DNA of 64,000 nucleotides from Pseudonocardia thermophila (GTDB lineage: Bacteria; Actinomycetota; Actinomycetes; Mycobacteriales; Pseudonocardiaceae): positions 99,959 through 163,958 of the forward strand of contig NZ_FRAP01000016.1 of the NCBI RefSeq assembly GCF_900142365.1, read 5' to 3'. Positions 1 to 9,118 of the stretch are shown here, piece by piece. How positions within the stretch are numbered: position 1 is the first letter of the stretch; each line of letters starts with the position of its first letter. Both the position numbers and the translations under genes were made by a program. The notes under the pieces are model-generated. The model saw nothing but the letters and a program-made list of their open reading frames with translations, searched no databases and was not told where the DNA came from.

Positions 1-1067
1 GTCTCAAGGTCGTCGAACTGGCCGGCTTGGGCCCGGCCCCGCACGCAGCGATGGTCCTCGCCGACCTCGGCGCCGACGTGGTGCGGATCGACCGCCCCGG
101 CGCTCTCCAGCTCAGCGACCCGTCGGCCGATCCGCTGCTGCGCGGGCGCCGCCGCGTCGAGGCCAACCTCAAGGAACCCGAGGGCCGCGAGACCGTGCTG
201 CGGCTCGTCGAGAAGGCCGATGTGTTCATGGAGGGCTACCGCCCCGGCGTGACCGAGCGGCTGGGCGTCGGTCCCGCCGACTGCCACGCCCGCAATCCCC
301 GCCTCGTCTACGCCCGCATGACCGGATGGGGTCAGGACGGCCCGCTGGCGCAGCGGGCGGGGCACGACATCAACTACATCGCCCTCACCGGTGCGCTGCA
401 CGCGATCGGGCGGGCAGGCGAGCGGCCGACGGTGCCGCTGAACCTCGTCGGCGACTTCGGCGGCGGCTCGATGCTGCTGGTCGTCGGCATCCTCGCCGCC
501 GCGTGGGAGGCGCAGCGCTCCGGGCAGGGGCAGGTCGTCGACGCGGCCATGGTCGACGGGGCGAGCGTGCTGGTGCAGATGGTGTGGGGCTTCCTCGGCC
601 AGGGCCTGTGGCGCGACGAGCGGGAGACCAACCTGCTCGACGGGCACGCGCCGTTCTACGACACCTACACGTGCGCCGACGGCAAGCACGTCGCCGTGGG
701 CGCGATCGAGCCGCAGTTCTACGCCGCGCTCCTGGAGGGCCTGGGCCTCGCCGACGCCGGGCTGCCCGACCAGATGGACCAGAAGGCGTGGCCGGAGATC
801 AAGAAGCGGTTCGCCGAGGTGTTCGCCTCTCGCACGCGTGACGAGTGGGCGAAGGTCTTCGAGGGCACCGACGCCTGCGTGACCCCGGTGCTCGCGTTCG
901 GCGAGGTCGCCGCGCACCCGCACATGGCCGCGCGGGGCACGATCGTCGAGCGCGGCGGGATCCCGCAGGCCGCGCCCGCCCCGCGGTTCTCCCGCACCAC
1001 CACGTCCGTCCCGGGCGGCCCGGCCGATCCGGAGCCGGTCGAGTCGGTACTCGCCGACTGGTCCTGA
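1..1067 (+). CDS. CaiB/BaiF family CoA-transferase (5' end outside window)
   Basis: This is a class III CoA-transferase, the family of formyl-CoA transferase and alpha-methylacyl-CoA racemase, which moves CoA between carboxylic acids or epimerises 2-methylacyl-CoA. The reading frame is open from the first bases ([13 protein letters not shown]), which is the family's usual N-terminus, so the true start lies just upstream. The conserved stretches [21 protein letters not shown] and a [13 protein letters not shown] segment are present. The GHDINY aspartate is the likely catalytic residue by family analogy. About 354 residues are visible, close to full length. The [13 protein letters not shown] stretch favours a racemase-type (Mcr) role in branched-chain or sterol side-chain breakdown, which is inference. 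It converges on rplA across a strong hairpin. Confidence 0.9.
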   Translation, partial: LKVVELAGLGPAPHAAMVLADLGADVVRIDRPGALQLSDPSADPLLRGRRRVEANLKEPEGRETVLRLVEKADVFMEGYRPGVTERLGVGPADCHARNPRLVYARMTGWGQDGPLAQRAGHDINYIALTGALHAIGRAGERPTVPLNLVGDFGGGSMLLVVGILAAAWEAQRSGQGQVVDAAMVDGASVLVQMVWGFLGQGLWRDERETNLLDGHAPFYDTYTCADGKHVAVGAIEPQFYAALLEGLGLADAGLPDQMDQKAWPEIKKRFAEVFASRTRDEWAKVFEGTDACVTPVLAFGEVAAHPHMAARGTIVERGGIPQAAPAPRFSRTTTSVPGGPADPEPVESVLADWS

Positions 1068-1071
1068 GACG

Positions 1072-1109
1072 CGCGACGGCCCCGCACCATCCGGTGCGGG
1101 GCCGTCGCG
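1072..1109. terminator. Perfect 17-bp hairpin between convergent genes
   Basis: A perfect inverted repeat (CGCGACGGCCCCGCACC, four-base loop ATCC, then its complement) sits between the CoA-transferase stop and the rplA stop. It has no clear U-tract on either side. Its place between convergent ends suggests a bidirectional terminator for both transcripts. Confidence 0.8.
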
Positions 1110-1125
1110 AGGACGTACGCGATGC

Positions 1126-1842
1126 TCAGGCGGGCTCGTCCACCAGCAGGTTGCGCGTGCGGTTCGGGTCGACCGGGATGCCCGGACCCGTCGTGGTGGA
1201 GATGGTGATCTTCTTGATGTAGCGCCCCTTGGCCGCGGCCGGCTTGGCCCGCAGCACCTCCTCCAGGGCGGCGCCGTAGTTCTCCACCAGCTTCTCGGTG
1301 TCGAACGACGCCTTGCCGATCACCAGGTGCAGGTTGGCCTGCTTGTCGACGCGGAAGTTGATCTTCCCGCCCTTGATGTCGTTGACGGCCTTGGCCACGT
1401 CCATGGTCACGGTGCCGGTCTTCGGGTTCGGCATCAGACCACGGGGACCGAGGATGCGGGCGATGCGCCCGACCTTGGCCATCTGGTCCGGGGTGGCGAT
1501 GGCGGCGTCGAAGTCCAGCCACCCACCCTGGATGCGCTCGACCAGGTCGTCGGAGCCCACGGCGTCGGCGCCGGCGGCCTCGGCCTCGGCGGCCTTCTCA
1601 CCGGTGGCGAACACGACGACGCGAGCGGTCTTGCCCGTGCCGTGCGGCAGGTTCACGGTGCCCCGGACCATCTGGTCGGACTTGCGGGGATCCACGCCGA
1701 GCCGCATCGCGACCTCGACCGTGGCGTCCATGTTCTTGCTGGAAGTCTCCTTCGCCAGGGCGGCCGCCTCCAGCGGGCTGTAGAGCCGGCTGCGGTCGAC
1801 CTTCGCGGCCGCCTCGCGGTAGACCTTGCTGCGCTTCGGCAT
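1126..1842 (-). CDS. rplA: 50S ribosomal protein L1
   Basis: L1 forms the mobile L1 stalk near the ribosomal E site and in many bacteria represses its own operon. The 238-residue product starts [16 protein letters not shown], the usual actinobacterial N-terminus. It contains the L1 signature region around [20 protein letters not shown] and the family segment [16 protein letters not shown] longer in-frame extension exists upstream but would overlap the spacer after rplK, so the ATG at 1842 is chosen. It is the last gene of a secE-nusG-rplK-rplA unit, 71 bp after rplK. Confidence 0.97.
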   Translation of the reverse strand: MPKRSKVYREAAAKVDRSRLYSPLEAAALAKETSSKNMDATVEVAMRLGVDPRKSDQMVRGTVNLPHGTGKTARVVVFATGEKAAEAEAAGADAVGSDDLVERIQGGWLDFDAAIATPDQMAKVGRIARILGPRGLMPNPKTGTVTMDVAKAVNDIKGGKINFRVDKQANLHLVIGKASFDTEKLVENYGAALEEVLRAKPAAAKGRYIKKITISTTTGPGIPVDPNRTRNLLVDEPA

Positions 1843-1913
1843 TGCTGTTCCTTCGATCCGGACAGTCGTGGTACGAGCCGCGCCCGACTCTCCCACTCGT
1901 GTTGGTTGGTCGG

Positions 1914-2348
1914 TCAGGCCGTGACCGTGATGCCCATCGACCGGGCCGTGCCCTCGATGATCTTCGTGGCGGCCTCGACGTCGTTGGCGTTGAGGTCACG
2001 CATCTTGGTCTCGGCGATCTGCCGGACCTGGTCCCGCGTGACGGTCGCGACCTTCTTGCTGTGCGGCTCGCCGCTGCCCTTCTCGACACCGGCGGCCTTC
2101 AGCAGCAGCTTCGCCGCGGGCGGGGTCTTGAGCTCGAAGGTGAACGAGCGGTCCTCGTACACCGAGATCTCGACCGGAACGACGTCGCCCCGCTGCGACT
2201 CGGTGGCCGCGTTGTAGGCCTTGCAGAACTCCATGATGTTGACGCCGTGCTGACCGAGCGCCGGGCCCACGGGAGGCGCAGGCGTGGCAGCACCCGCCTT
2301 GATCTGGAGCTTGATGATCGCGGAGAGCTTCCGCTTCTTGGGAGGCAT
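1914..2348 (-). CDS. rplK: 50S ribosomal protein L11
   Basis: L11 forms the base of the GTPase-associated centre with 23S rRNA helices 43-44. It is needed for RelA activation and is the thiopeptide target region. The 144 residues begin [19 protein letters not shown] and include the proline-rich [19 protein letters not shown] segment that contacts thiostrepton. Length and sequence are ordinary for the family. It lies between nusG and rplA on the same strand, the standard bacterial order. Confidence 0.97.
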   Translation of the reverse strand: MPPKKRKLSAIIKLQIKAGAATPAPPVGPALGQHGVNIMEFCKAYNAATESQRGDVVPVEISVYEDRSFTFELKTPPAAKLLLKAAGVEKGSGEPHSKKVATVTRDQVRQIAETKMRDLNANDVEAATKIIEGTARSMGITVTA

Positions 2349-2408
2349 CGCTGTTGTCCTCTGTCTCTACACGTCCCGCCGCGGACCTGCCGTGCCGCGG
2401 CGACGATC

Positions 2409-3278
2409 TCAGATCTTCGAGACCTGACTGAACGCCAGCTCGACCGGCGTCTCGCGCCCGAAGATCGACACGAGCACCTTGAGCTTCTGGGCGTCCACGT
2501 TGACCTCGCTGATCGTGGCCGGGAGCGTGGCGAACGGCCCGTCCATGACGGTGACCGACTCGCCGACCTCGAAGTCGACCTCGACGGTCGGCTTGCCGGG
2601 CGCACCCGTCTCCGCCTCGGCCTTGGCGCCGGCAGGAGCCTGCTTGGCCTGCACCTTCGGCAGCAGGAACTTGATCACGTCGTCGTGGGACAGCGGCGAC
2701 GGCTTGTTCGTCGCCCCCACGAACCCGGTGACCCCTGGCGTGTTGCGCACGACCGCCCAGGACTGGTCGTTGAGCTCCATCCGCACGAGGATGTAGCCGG
2801 GCAGCACCTTCCGCTGGACCTGCTTGCGCTGCCCGTTCTTGATCTCGGTGACCTCTTCGGTGGGCACCTCGACCTGGAAGATGTAGTCCTCGGCGTCCAG
2901 GGTCTGGATGCGCGTCTCGAGGTTGGCCTTGACCTTGTTCTCGTAGCCGGCGTAGGAGTGCACGACGTACCACTCGCCGGGGGCGCGGCGCAGGGCTTCG
3001 CGCATCTCCTCGACCGGGTCGACGGCCTCCTCAGCGTCTGCCGCAGCAGCGACGGCGTCGTCCTGCTCGTCCTCGTCGTCCTGGGCGCCCGCGTCGTCCA
3101 CCGTGTCGCCCGCCGTGTCGTCAACGGTGTCGTCGGCGGTCTCGTCAGCGGTGTCGTCGGCGTCCACAGCCTGGTCGTCAGCGGCCTCCTCGACGTCGAC
3201 CTCGTCGACGTCGGTCGGCCACTGGCCGCCGTCCTGGGATGTCACGTTCTCACTCGCTTCCTCGTCCATGGCCGTCAT
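2409..3278 (-). CDS. nusG: Transcription termination/antitermination factor NusG
   Basis: NusG binds the RNA polymerase clamp through its NGN domain and contacts Rho or S10 through its KOW domain. The conserved NGN core begins near residue 110 ([17 protein letters not shown]) and the KOW region ends the protein ([19 protein letters not shown]). Ahead of the core is an acidic, low-complexity extension of about 100 residues rich in D, E, A and T, with repeated DDT-type units. Such extensions are known in actinobacterial NusG, though this one is long and repetitive. The ATG at 3278 is preferred. A GTG at 3293 would overlap the secE stop and an ATG at 3269 is also possible; none has a strong ribosome-binding site. 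Confidence 0.95.
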   Translation of the reverse strand: MTAMDEEASENVTSQDGGQWPTDVDEVDVEEAADDQAVDADDTADETADDTVDDTAGDTVDDAGAQDDEDEQDDAVAAAADAEEAVDPVEEMREALRRAPGEWYVVHSYAGYENKVKANLETRIQTLDAEDYIFQVEVPTEEVTEIKNGQRKQVQRKVLPGYILVRMELNDQSWAVVRNTPGVTGFVGATNKPSPLSHDDVIKFLLPKVQAKQAPAGAKAEAETGAPGKPTVEVDFEVGESVTVMDGPFATLPATISEVNVDAQKLKVLVSIFGRETPVELAFSQVSKI

Positions 3279-3289
3279 GCGGTGCGGGA

Positions 3290-3631
3290 TCACTGGTTGC
3301 CGAACACGGCATCGATCCCGAGGCCGAACAGGAAGTCCAGCCCGGCGACCAGCGCCACCATGAACGACACGAACACCAGCACGACGATCGTGTAGGTCAC
3401 CAGCTGCTCCCGGCTCGGCCAGATGACCTTCCGCAGCTCGGCAACCACCTCACGCAGGTACCGCATCACCCGCGAGGGCAGGGAGCCCTTCTCCGGGTGC
3501 TTCTTGTCGCGCACCGCGGTGCCCCGCGGCTCCGCACCCGAGGGTGCGGGCTCGGACCGACGGCCCCGGCGGTCGGCCGCACTGCGCGGGCGCCCCCGCT
3601 CAGTGCTCTCCGACCCGTGCTCCTCAGCCAC
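3290..3631 (-). CDS. secE: Preprotein translocase subunit SecE
   Basis: SecE clamps the SecY channel in the plasma membrane. The 113-residue product has a charged, disordered N-terminal half rich in R, S, E and P. The conserved core follows: an amphipathic helix ([20 protein letters not shown]), then one transmembrane segment ([20 protein letters not shown]). The GTG at 3631 is chosen because GGAGGA lies eight bases upstream. A longer in-frame reading would run into the tRNA-Trp gene. It is directly followed by nusG, as in most bacteria. Confidence 0.94.
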   Translation of the reverse strand: MAEEHGSESTERGRPRSAADRRGRRSEPAPSGAEPRGTAVRDKKHPEKGSLPSRVMRYLREVVAELRKVIWPSREQLVTYTIVVLVFVSFMVALVAGLDFLFGLGIDAVFGNQ

Positions 3632-3706
3632 GCCCGCGTCCTCCAGTGTGTGCAGCGTCCTCTGCCGGGCGCCGCATCGGTGCCTGCCGATGTCGAACCT
3701 CGATGG

Positions 3707-3779
3707 CAGGGGCGACAGGACTCGAACCTGCAACCTGCGGTTTTGGAGACCGCTGCTCTACCAATTGAGCTACACCCCT
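3707..3779 (-). tRNA. tRNA-Trp (CCA anticodon)
   Basis: A 73-base cloverleaf reads AGGGGTG at the 5' side of the acceptor stem and CGCCCCT at the 3' side, with D-arm AGCTCAATTGGTAGAGC. The anticodon loop CTCCAAA gives anticodon CCA, and the T-loop is TTCGAAT. The CCA tail is encoded immediately after it. Its position just upstream of secE is the usual actinobacterial arrangement. Confidence 0.97.
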
Positions 3780-3903
3780 AGGCCCGGCCCCGTCTCTGGA
3801 CGAGACACACCGCAGCAGCGGCGAACCCGGCGAGTATCGAGTGTACGGCACACCTCGAGCCGGCCTTCCACCGCATGGGCGGTTCGGCCCGACCGGGCCG
3901 AGA

Positions 3904-4329
3904 TCAGGGGAGGAGGACCTCGGCGACGGCCTTGCCGAGCACGGTGCGGCCCTCGAAGAGGGCCTTGATCGCGATGGTCGCGACTCGGCCGCCGCCGGGG
4001 GCGTCGGCGAGCGCGGTGACGTTGCCGGAGAACTCCACGAGCGCGCCCTCGTCGTCGTCCGGGACGACCACGGGGCGGGTGAAGCGGACGGAGAGCCCGC
4101 GGACCGCGGACGGATCGCCCGCCCAGCCGCTCACGAACCGGCCGGCGAGCGCCATCGTGAGCATCCCGTGCGCGATGACGCCGGGCAGGCCGACCTCGGA
4201 AGCGACGCGGTCGGACCAGTGGATCGGGTTGAAGTCGCCGGAGGCACCCGCGTAGCGGACCAGGTCGGCGCGGGTGACCCGGACGGAGGTCGGGGGCAGC
4301 TCGGTGCCCACCTCGACGACGGGAGTCAT
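3904..4329 (-). CDS. hadB: MaoC-like (3R)-hydroxyacyl-ACP dehydratase subunit HadB
   Basis: This hot-dog-fold dehydratase subunit is homologous to HadB of mycobacteria, which carries the catalytic residues of the FAS-II dehydratase. The hydratase-2 motif is visible as YAGASGDFNPIHWSDRVASE, with the Asp and His expected at the active site. HGMLTMALAGRFVSGW follows. It is 141 residues long. The ATG at 4329 lies one base after the hadA stop, so the two are almost certainly cotranslated. Mycolic or long-chain fatty-acid synthesis is the role in relatives. Which acyl chains are used here cannot be told from sequence. Confidence 0.88.
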   Translation of the reverse strand: MTPVVEVGTELPPTSVRVTRADLVRYAGASGDFNPIHWSDRVASEVGLPGVIAHGMLTMALAGRFVSGWAGDPSAVRGLSVRFTRPVVVPDDDEGALVEFSGNVTALADAPGGGRVATIAIKALFEGRTVLGKAVAEVLLP

Positions 4330-4330
4330 G

Positions 4331-4774
4331 TCAGGCCGCCTCGGCGGTGACGAGCAGCAGCTTCGTGGTGGCGACCGGCTCACCGGCGGGATCGGCGATC
4401 TCGCAGCGCAGGGTCAGGCGGTGGCTGCCGGCGCGCGTGGTGAGGTCCTCGACGTGCACGGTGACGGCGAGCTCGTCGCCGGCGTGGATGGGCCGGTGCA
4501 GGGTGATCGTCTGATCGCCGTGGACCATGTGCGCGTAGTCCCAGCCGAAGTCGGGATCGCGCAGGACCTGCTCGATCAGCGGCATGGTGAACGACGCGGC
4601 GAACGTCGGCGGCGCGACGACGTCGGGATGGCCTGCGGCCTGCGCGGCGGCCACGTCGTGGCACAGCGGTGAGGTCTCACCGACGGCCCGCGCGAACTCG
4701 CGGACCTTCTCGCGCCCCACGCGGTAGGGCTCGGCGCCCGGGAACGCCCGGCCGACGAACGACGCGTCGGGCAC
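4331..4774 (-). CDS. hadA: FAS1-like dehydratase subunit HadA/HadC type
   Basis: This 147-residue hot-dog protein belongs to the MaoC N-terminal (UPF0336) family and pairs with HadB to form the dehydratase heterodimer. It has the typical opening (FVGRAFPGAEPYRVGREKVREFARA), the segment DVVAPPTFAASF and the HGDQTITLHRPIHAGDEL strand-helix region. It lacks the catalytic His/Asp pair, as expected for the substrate-binding subunit. It sits between rpmG and hadB, the order found in other actinobacteria. There is no separate third (hadC) gene here. Confidence 0.87.
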   Translation of the reverse strand: MPDASFVGRAFPGAEPYRVGREKVREFARAVGETSPLCHDVAAAQAAGHPDVVAPPTFAASFTMPLIEQVLRDPDFGWDYAHMVHGDQTITLHRPIHAGDELAVTVHVEDLTTRAGSHRLTLRCEIADPAGEPVATTKLLLVTAEAA

Positions 4775-4814
4775 GTCTCAGACTCCCGATCTCCCGTAGC
4801 GGATCAGCGCAGGT

Positions 4815-4982
4815 TCAGCGGGTCTCGCGGTGCTCGCGGTGGGTGCCGCAGTTCGGGCAGAACTTCTTCAGCACGAGCCGGTCGGGGTCGTTGCGCCGGT
4901 TCTTGCGCGTGATGTAGTTCCGGTGCTTGCACTGCTCGCACGCCAGCGTGATCTTCGGCCGAACATCGGTGGCCTTGGCCAT
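4815..4982 (-). CDS. rpmG: 50S ribosomal protein L33, zinc-binding type
   Basis: This 55-residue L33 carries two cysteine pairs (ACEQCKHRN and FCPNCGTH), so it is the zinc-ribbon C+ form. The start [18 protein letters not shown] fits other actinobacteria, and AGGAGGCACCCGCG provides a ribosome-binding site just before the ATG. It lies between the tRNA-Met/tRNA-Thr pair and hadA. Contrast the cysteine-free S18 a few hundred bases away. Confidence 0.95.
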   Translation of the reverse strand: MAKATDVRPKITLACEQCKHRNYITRKNRRNDPDRLVLKKFCPNCGTHREHRETR

Positions 4983-5031
4983 CGCGGGTGCCTCCTGCTT
5001 GCACGAAAGAGATCGGGACGAATCTGAGTGG

Positions 5032-5104
5032 TAGCGGCGGCCGGACTCGAACCGGCGACACAACGATTATGAGCCGTTTGCTCTACCAACTGAGCTACGC
5101 CGCC
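5032..5104 (-). tRNA. tRNA-Met (CAT anticodon, elongator-like)
   Basis: A 73-base cloverleaf has acceptor strands GGCGGCG and CGCCGCT, D-arm TAGCTCAGTTGGTAGAGCA, anticodon loop CTCATAA (CAT) and T-loop TTCGAGT. A CCA tail is encoded. The first acceptor pair is a G-U wobble rather than the mismatch of initiator tRNAs, and the anticodon stem lacks three G-C pairs in a row, so it is called an elongator tRNA-Met. Confidence 0.94.
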
Positions 5105-5132
5105 GTGCGAGACAGGACGCGCCGTCTCACGG

Positions 5133-5205
5133 AGCCCCTTTACGGAATCGAACCGTAGACCTTCTCCTTACCATGGAGACGCTCTGCCGACTGAGCTAAA
5201 GGGGC
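5133..5205 (-). tRNA. tRNA-Thr (GGT anticodon)
   Basis: A 73-base cloverleaf has acceptor strands GCCCCTT and AAGGGGC, D-arm TAGCTCAGTCGGCAGAGC, anticodon stem TCTCC/GGAGA with loop ATGGTAA (GGT), and T-loop TTCGATT. No CCA is encoded. It is 28 bases upstream of tRNA-Met on the same strand, so the two are probably one transcript leading into rpmG. Confidence 0.95.
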
Positions 5206-5314
5206 GGCAGCCGCTCGCGGGATCGCTCCCCCGAGGAGGCTTTTCAAGCTTACACACCGCCGGCGGGGACCCGTACGCGGGGGGTACCCCGGCCGGCCGG
5301 CGTGCGGTCCTACC

Positions 5315-5554
5315 TCAGCCCCTACCCGCGCGCGGGTAGGGCAGCAGCGCCATCTCGCGGGCGTTGCGGATCGCCACCGCCACCCGCCGCTGCTGCTGCG
5401 GGGTGAGACCGGTGACGCGGCGGGCACGGATCTTCCCGCGGTCGGAGATGAACTGGCGCAGGAGCGCCGTGTCCTTCCAGTCGATCTCGGTGATCCCCTT
5501 CGCGTGCAGGGGGTTCGCCTTCTTCTTCATCGGGCGCAGCGGCTTGCCGGGCAT
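5315..5554 (-). CDS. rpsR: 30S ribosomal protein S18, cysteine-free paralogue
   Basis: S18 pairs with S6 on the 30S platform. This 79-residue copy has the core [20 protein letters not shown] and ends with [11 protein letters not shown]. The N-terminal CxxC-type zinc ligands of the zinc form are replaced by a stretch with no cysteine ([17 protein letters not shown]). It therefore resembles RpsR2 of mycobacteria, the zinc-independent form induced under zinc starvation. GAGGAAGG precedes the ATG at 5554. No clear Zur box was seen upstream, so zinc control is inference. Confidence 0.92.
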   Translation of the reverse strand: MPGKPLRPMKKKANPLHAKGITEIDWKDTALLRQFISDRGKIRARRVTGLTPQQQRRVAVAIRNAREMALLPYPRAGRG

Positions 5555-5725
5555 GGAACGCCCACCTTCCTCACGTAACTCGTCGGATCCGAGGATACCT
5601 GGCAGGCCCGGGCCGACCTGCGGTGGGAGGGTAAGGGGCGGCCGCACCACGCCTGAGGGCCCCCACCCGAGCACGACGTGATCGCCCGATGCGCCGGGTG
5701 CGGCCTCAGCCCGACCGTGGTCGGC

Positions 5726-5968
5726 ATGACCGATCTCGTCCTGCCGTTGCCCGCCGTCGCCGACGCCGACCACCACCGCAGCGTGCTGCACGCGGAGGCG
5801 GCGCGCCACCGGCTGGCCCGCCTCGCCCGGCGCGGCCGGCGATCTGCGACGAACGTCACTGGCCCACCACCCGCACCGCCCGGGGAAGCCGCTCCCCGCG
5901 ACGCGCCCCGGGAGGAGGTCCCCGCTCGAGAAATCGCCGATGACCGTCGGTGCGCCGTGCCACGATGA
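5726..5968 (+). CDS. Small hypothetical protein, coupled to LuxR gene
   Basis: An 80-residue reading frame beginning [17 protein letters not shown] is followed by an arginine-rich helix-like region ([15 protein letters not shown]) and a proline-rich tail. I do not recognise the family. Its stop overlaps the ATG of the LuxR gene in an ATGA, which argues that it is translated and coupled to that gene. The first 40 codons show the GC-rich third positions of real genes; the tail does not. There is no obvious ribosome-binding site. Confidence 0.4.
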   Translation: MTDLVLPLPAVADADHHRSVLHAEAARHRLARLARRGRRSATNVTGPPPAPPGEAAPRDAPREEVPAREIADDRRCAVPR

Positions 5969-8900
5969 CCTCCGTGGCACGCCTGGGCGTCGGCATCGAC
6001 CTGGTCGGGCGCGGTCCCGAGCTCGCCGCGCTCGAGGCCGCGCTGCGCGGGGCCGCCGCCGGGCGCCCGGCGGGCGTGCTGCTCGCCGGCGACGCCGGGG
6101 TGGGCAAGTCCCGGATGGTCACCGAGACCGTCGAGCGCGCGACCGCGGCCGGGTTCACCGTGCTGGTCGGCCGCTGCCTCGACACCGCCGACGCGGCGCT
6201 GCCCTACCTGCCGTTCACCGAGATCGCCGGCACGCTGGCGGCGGCCCGCCCCGAGATCGTCGCCGAGCGGCCGGCGCTGCGCCGGCTGCTGCCGGGCGAA
6301 GTGGTGCGCGACACCACCCCCGGCGACGACTCCGGGCTGGGCCAGCTGCGGGTCTTCGACGCGGTGCTGTCCGCGCTCGACGCGCTGAGCGCCCGCTCCC
6401 CCACCCTGCTGGTGGTCGAGGACCTGCACTGGGCCGACCGGTCGAGCCGTGACCTGCTGGTCTTCCTGCTCTCCCGGCTCACCGCACAGCGCCTCGTGGT
6501 GCTCGCCACCTACCGCCGCGACGACCTGCACCGCCGCCACCCGCTGCGGCCGGTGCTGTCCGAGCTGGTGCGCCTGCCCACCGTCGAGCGGCTGGAGCTG
6601 GAACCGCTCGGCGAGGCGGAGGCGCTGGAACTGGTGCGCAGGCTCGCGCAGCGCTGGACCGACGGCGCGCTCACCGAGGATCAGCTGCGGCGCATCGCCC
6701 GGCGCAGCGAGGGCAACGCGTTCTTCGCCGAGGAGCTGGTCACGGCGGGCTCCTCGGGGGTACCCGAGGGACTCGCCGAGGTGCTCATGGCGCGCATCGA
6801 GGCGCTGCCGGCGCAGACCCAGCGGGTGCTGCGCATCGCCGCGGTGTCCGGCCGCAGGGTCCGCCACGAGCGGCTGGCTGCCGTCTCCGGGCTCGACGAC
6901 GAGGACCTCGACCAGGCGCTGCGCGAGGCGGTCGCCCAGCACGTGCTGGTGCTCGACCGACCCGGCGACCCGACCGCCGACGGCTACGTCTTCCGGCACG
7001 CCCTGCTGCGCGAAGCGATCTACCAGGAGCTGCTGCCCGGCGAGCGCACCCGGCTGCACGCCCGCCACGCCGAGCACCTCGCCGCGAAGGCGGAACCGGG
7101 CAGCGCCGCCGAGCTGGCCCACCACGCCTACGCCGGCCACGATCTCGTGCGCGCGCTCGCCGCGTCGGTCGTCGCCGCCGACGAGGCCGACGCCCGCTCC
7201 GCGCCGGCCGAGGCGCTGTTCCAGCTGGAGCGGGCGCTCGAGCTCTGGCACACGGTGCCCGACCCGGAGACCGTCACGGGCACCTGCGAGGCCGCGGTCA
7301 CCCGGGCGGCGAGCTGGTACGCCAGCCACGCCGGCGATCCGGACCGCGCGGTGCAGCTCGGCCGCCGCGCCGTCGAGCTGGCCGAGGCGGACAAGGACGA
7401 CCTGATGACCGCGCGCTGCGCCCGCGGCCTCGCGCAGCTGCTGCTCGACCTGCCGGGGCATGAGCCCGAGGCGCTGGCCACGGCCCGCCGGGCGCTGGCG
7501 CTCTTGACCGAGCAGCCGCCGTCGGCCGACCTCGCGTGGGCGCACTGCACGCTCGCCCGCGCGTTCTGGCGCGTCGACCGCCCGGCCGACGCCGACGAGC
7601 ACGCCCGGGCCGCGGTCGCCGTCGTCGACGGGATGGACCTGACCGGGTCGCTGCAGCACCGCGCCGGTGAGGCGATCGGGGCTGAGGCGATCGGGGCCAA
7701 GGCCGACGGCCTGATCACGATGTCGATCTGCGCTCAGCACATCGGGGAGGACGAGCTCTCCCTCCGGCTCGTCCGGGACGCCCGCCGGCTCGCGCACCGG
7801 GCGGGGCACCAGACCGTGGAGCTGCGCTCGTACTACAACCTCGGGCTGCAGCTGTTCGACTCAGGCCGGTTGGCGGAGGCGGCCGAGGTGTTCCGCGAAG
7901 GCGAGCAGCGCGCCGAGGAGGTCGGGCTCGGGTGGAGCGGCTACGCGATCGACCTGCGTGTGGTGCACGTCCTCACGATGTACCAGCTCGGCGAGTGGGA
8001 CCGGGCCGAGGCGGCGGCCCGCATCGCCGGCCGGGCCGTGTCGGCCACGGTCGGCTCCCGGCTCGCCGCCGCGGGGATGCTCGTCGCCGCCGCGCGCGGC
8101 CGGCTCGCGGAGGTCGAGCGGCAGCTGGCCGAGCTGGCGAACCACTCGTCCGCAGACGACCAGGTGATGGTGCTCGCCGGCATCGCCGGAGCCGAGGCGG
8201 CGCTATGGGCGGGTGATCCCGGCGAGGCGGCGCGGCGGGTGGCCGCGGCCATCCGCGGGCTGCAGGGGGTGCTGGAGCGGCACCTGGGCACGATCGCGCT
8301 GGCCGCGGTGGGGATCGGTGCGCAGGCCGCGCTGGTGGGGTCGGGCGCGGTGCCCGCCGCGGCGGCCCGGGCGGAGGCGGAGCGGCTGGCCGCGCTCGCG
8401 GAGGACGCCGCGGCGCACGGGATGCCGCGGTCGAGCCGGCTCGGCCCGGAGGGTCGCGCGTGGCTGGCGTGGGCGCGGGCCGAGCTGACCCGCCTGACCG
8501 GGCCCGATCCCGCGGCGTGGACGGCCGCGATCACCGCGTTCGAGTACGAGGGCGGCCGCCCCGGCGCGCCCGGCTACCGGCAGGGCTGCGGGCTGCTGCG
8601 GCGAGCGGAGGCGCGGCTGGCCCGCGGGGAACCCGCCGTGGGCGCCGTCGCCGACGACCTGACCGCCGCCTGCGCCACCGCCACCCGGCTCGGCGCGGAG
8701 CCGCTCGCCGGCGCGGCGCGGGCCGCGGCGCGAAGGGCCGGCGTGCGGCTGGCCTCGCCGGCCGCCGATCGGGCTCCGGCCGGCGACCCGCTCACCCCGC
8801 GCGAGCGGGCGGTGCTCGGCCTGGTGGCTGCGGGCCGCACCAACCGCCAGGTCGGCGAGGAGCTCTACATCAGCGAGAAGACGGTGAGCGTGCACCTGTC

Positions 8901-8991
8901 GCGGGTGATGGCGAAGCTCGGCGCCTCGAGCCGCACCGAGGCGGTCAGCGTGGCGTACGCCCGGGGACTGCTCACCCCGTCCACCGACTGA
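5965..8991 (+). CDS. Large ATP-binding LuxR-family (LAL/MalT-like) regulator
   Basis: This 1008-residue protein has the three-part layout of LAL regulators. An N-terminal AAA/NACHT-like ATPase has a Walker A motif GDAGVGKS near residue 43 and a Walker B-like [11 protein letters not shown] near 155. A long helical region of TPR-like repeats follows (residues about 350-900). A C-terminal LuxR helix-turn-helix reads [20 protein letters not shown], then [21 protein letters not shown]. Such proteins activate transcription after effector binding; the ligand here is unknown. The ATG at 5965 overlaps the stop of a small upstream gene; a GTG at 5950 is an alternative. The neighbouring P450 is a possible target, by position only. 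Confidence 0.92.
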   Translation: MTSVARLGVGIDLVGRGPELAALEAALRGAAAGRPAGVLLAGDAGVGKSRMVTETVERATAAGFTVLVGRCLDTADAALPYLPFTEIAGTLAAARPEIVAERPALRRLLPGEVVRDTTPGDDSGLGQLRVFDAVLSALDALSARSPTLLVVEDLHWADRSSRDLLVFLLSRLTAQRLVVLATYRRDDLHRRHPLRPVLSELVRLPTVERLELEPLGEAEALELVRRLAQRWTDGALTEDQLRRIARRSEGNAFFAEELVTAGSSGVPEGLAEVLMARIEALPAQTQRVLRIAAVSGRRVRHERLAAVSGLDDEDLDQALREAVAQHVLVLDRPGDPTADGYVFRHALLREAIYQELLPGERTRLHARHAEHLAAKAEPGSAAELAHHAYAGHDLVRALAASVVAADEADARSAPAEALFQLERALELWHTVPDPETVTGTCEAAVTRAASWYASHAGDPDRAVQLGRRAVELAEADKDDLMTARCARGLAQLLLDLPGHEPEALATARRALALLTEQPPSADLAWAHCTLARAFWRVDRPADADEHARAAVAVVDGMDLTGSLQHRAGEAIGAEAIGAKADGLITMSICAQHIGEDELSLRLVRDARRLAHRAGHQTVELRSYYNLGLQLFDSGRLAEAAEVFREGEQRAEEVGLGWSGYAIDLRVVHVLTMYQLGEWDRAEAAARIAGRAVSATVGSRLAAAGMLVAAARGRLAEVERQLAELANHSSADDQVMVLAGIAGAEAALWAGDPGEAARRVAAAIRGLQGVLERHLGTIALAAVGIGAQAALVGSGAVPAAAARAEAERLAALAEDAAAHGMPRSSRLGPEGRAWLAWARAELTRLTGPDPAAWTAAITAFEYEGGRPGAPGYRQGCGLLRRAEARLARGEPAVGAVADDLTAACATATRLGAEPLAGAARAAARRAGVRLASPAADRAPAGDPLTPRERAVLGLVAAGRTNRQVGEELYISEKTVSVHLSRVMAKLGASSRTEAVSVAYARGLLTPSTD

Positions 8992-9009
8992 GCGGCGGCC
9001 TGGGGGTCG

Positions 9010-9033
9010 GACCGGCCAGCCGCTGGCCCGGTC
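9010..9033 (+). terminator. GC-rich hairpin after the LuxR gene
   Basis: GACCGGCCAGC and GCTGGCCCGGTC form a stem with one bulged G, 18 bases after the LuxR stop. There is no U-tract. It probably marks the 3' end of that transcript and separates it from the P450 gene. Confidence 0.45.
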
Positions 9034-9118
9034 GGGCCAGCCCTGGACCGCGTGGACCCCGGCAGCGAATCCGCCCCACCCCTACGGTGGAGTGACGGAT
9101 CTCACTGGGGAGGCTGCG

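Noticed and set aside
5555..5640. Zur operator upstream of the cysteine-free S18
   Set aside because: No sequence close to the actinobacterial Zur palindrome (TGAAAATNATTTTCA type) was found in this stretch.
5527..7809. A 760-codon open frame on the minus strand opposite the LuxR gene
   Set aside because: It is a shadow of the GC-rich coding sequence on the other strand: the product is low-complexity, rich in G, R, Q and H, with no recognisable domain.
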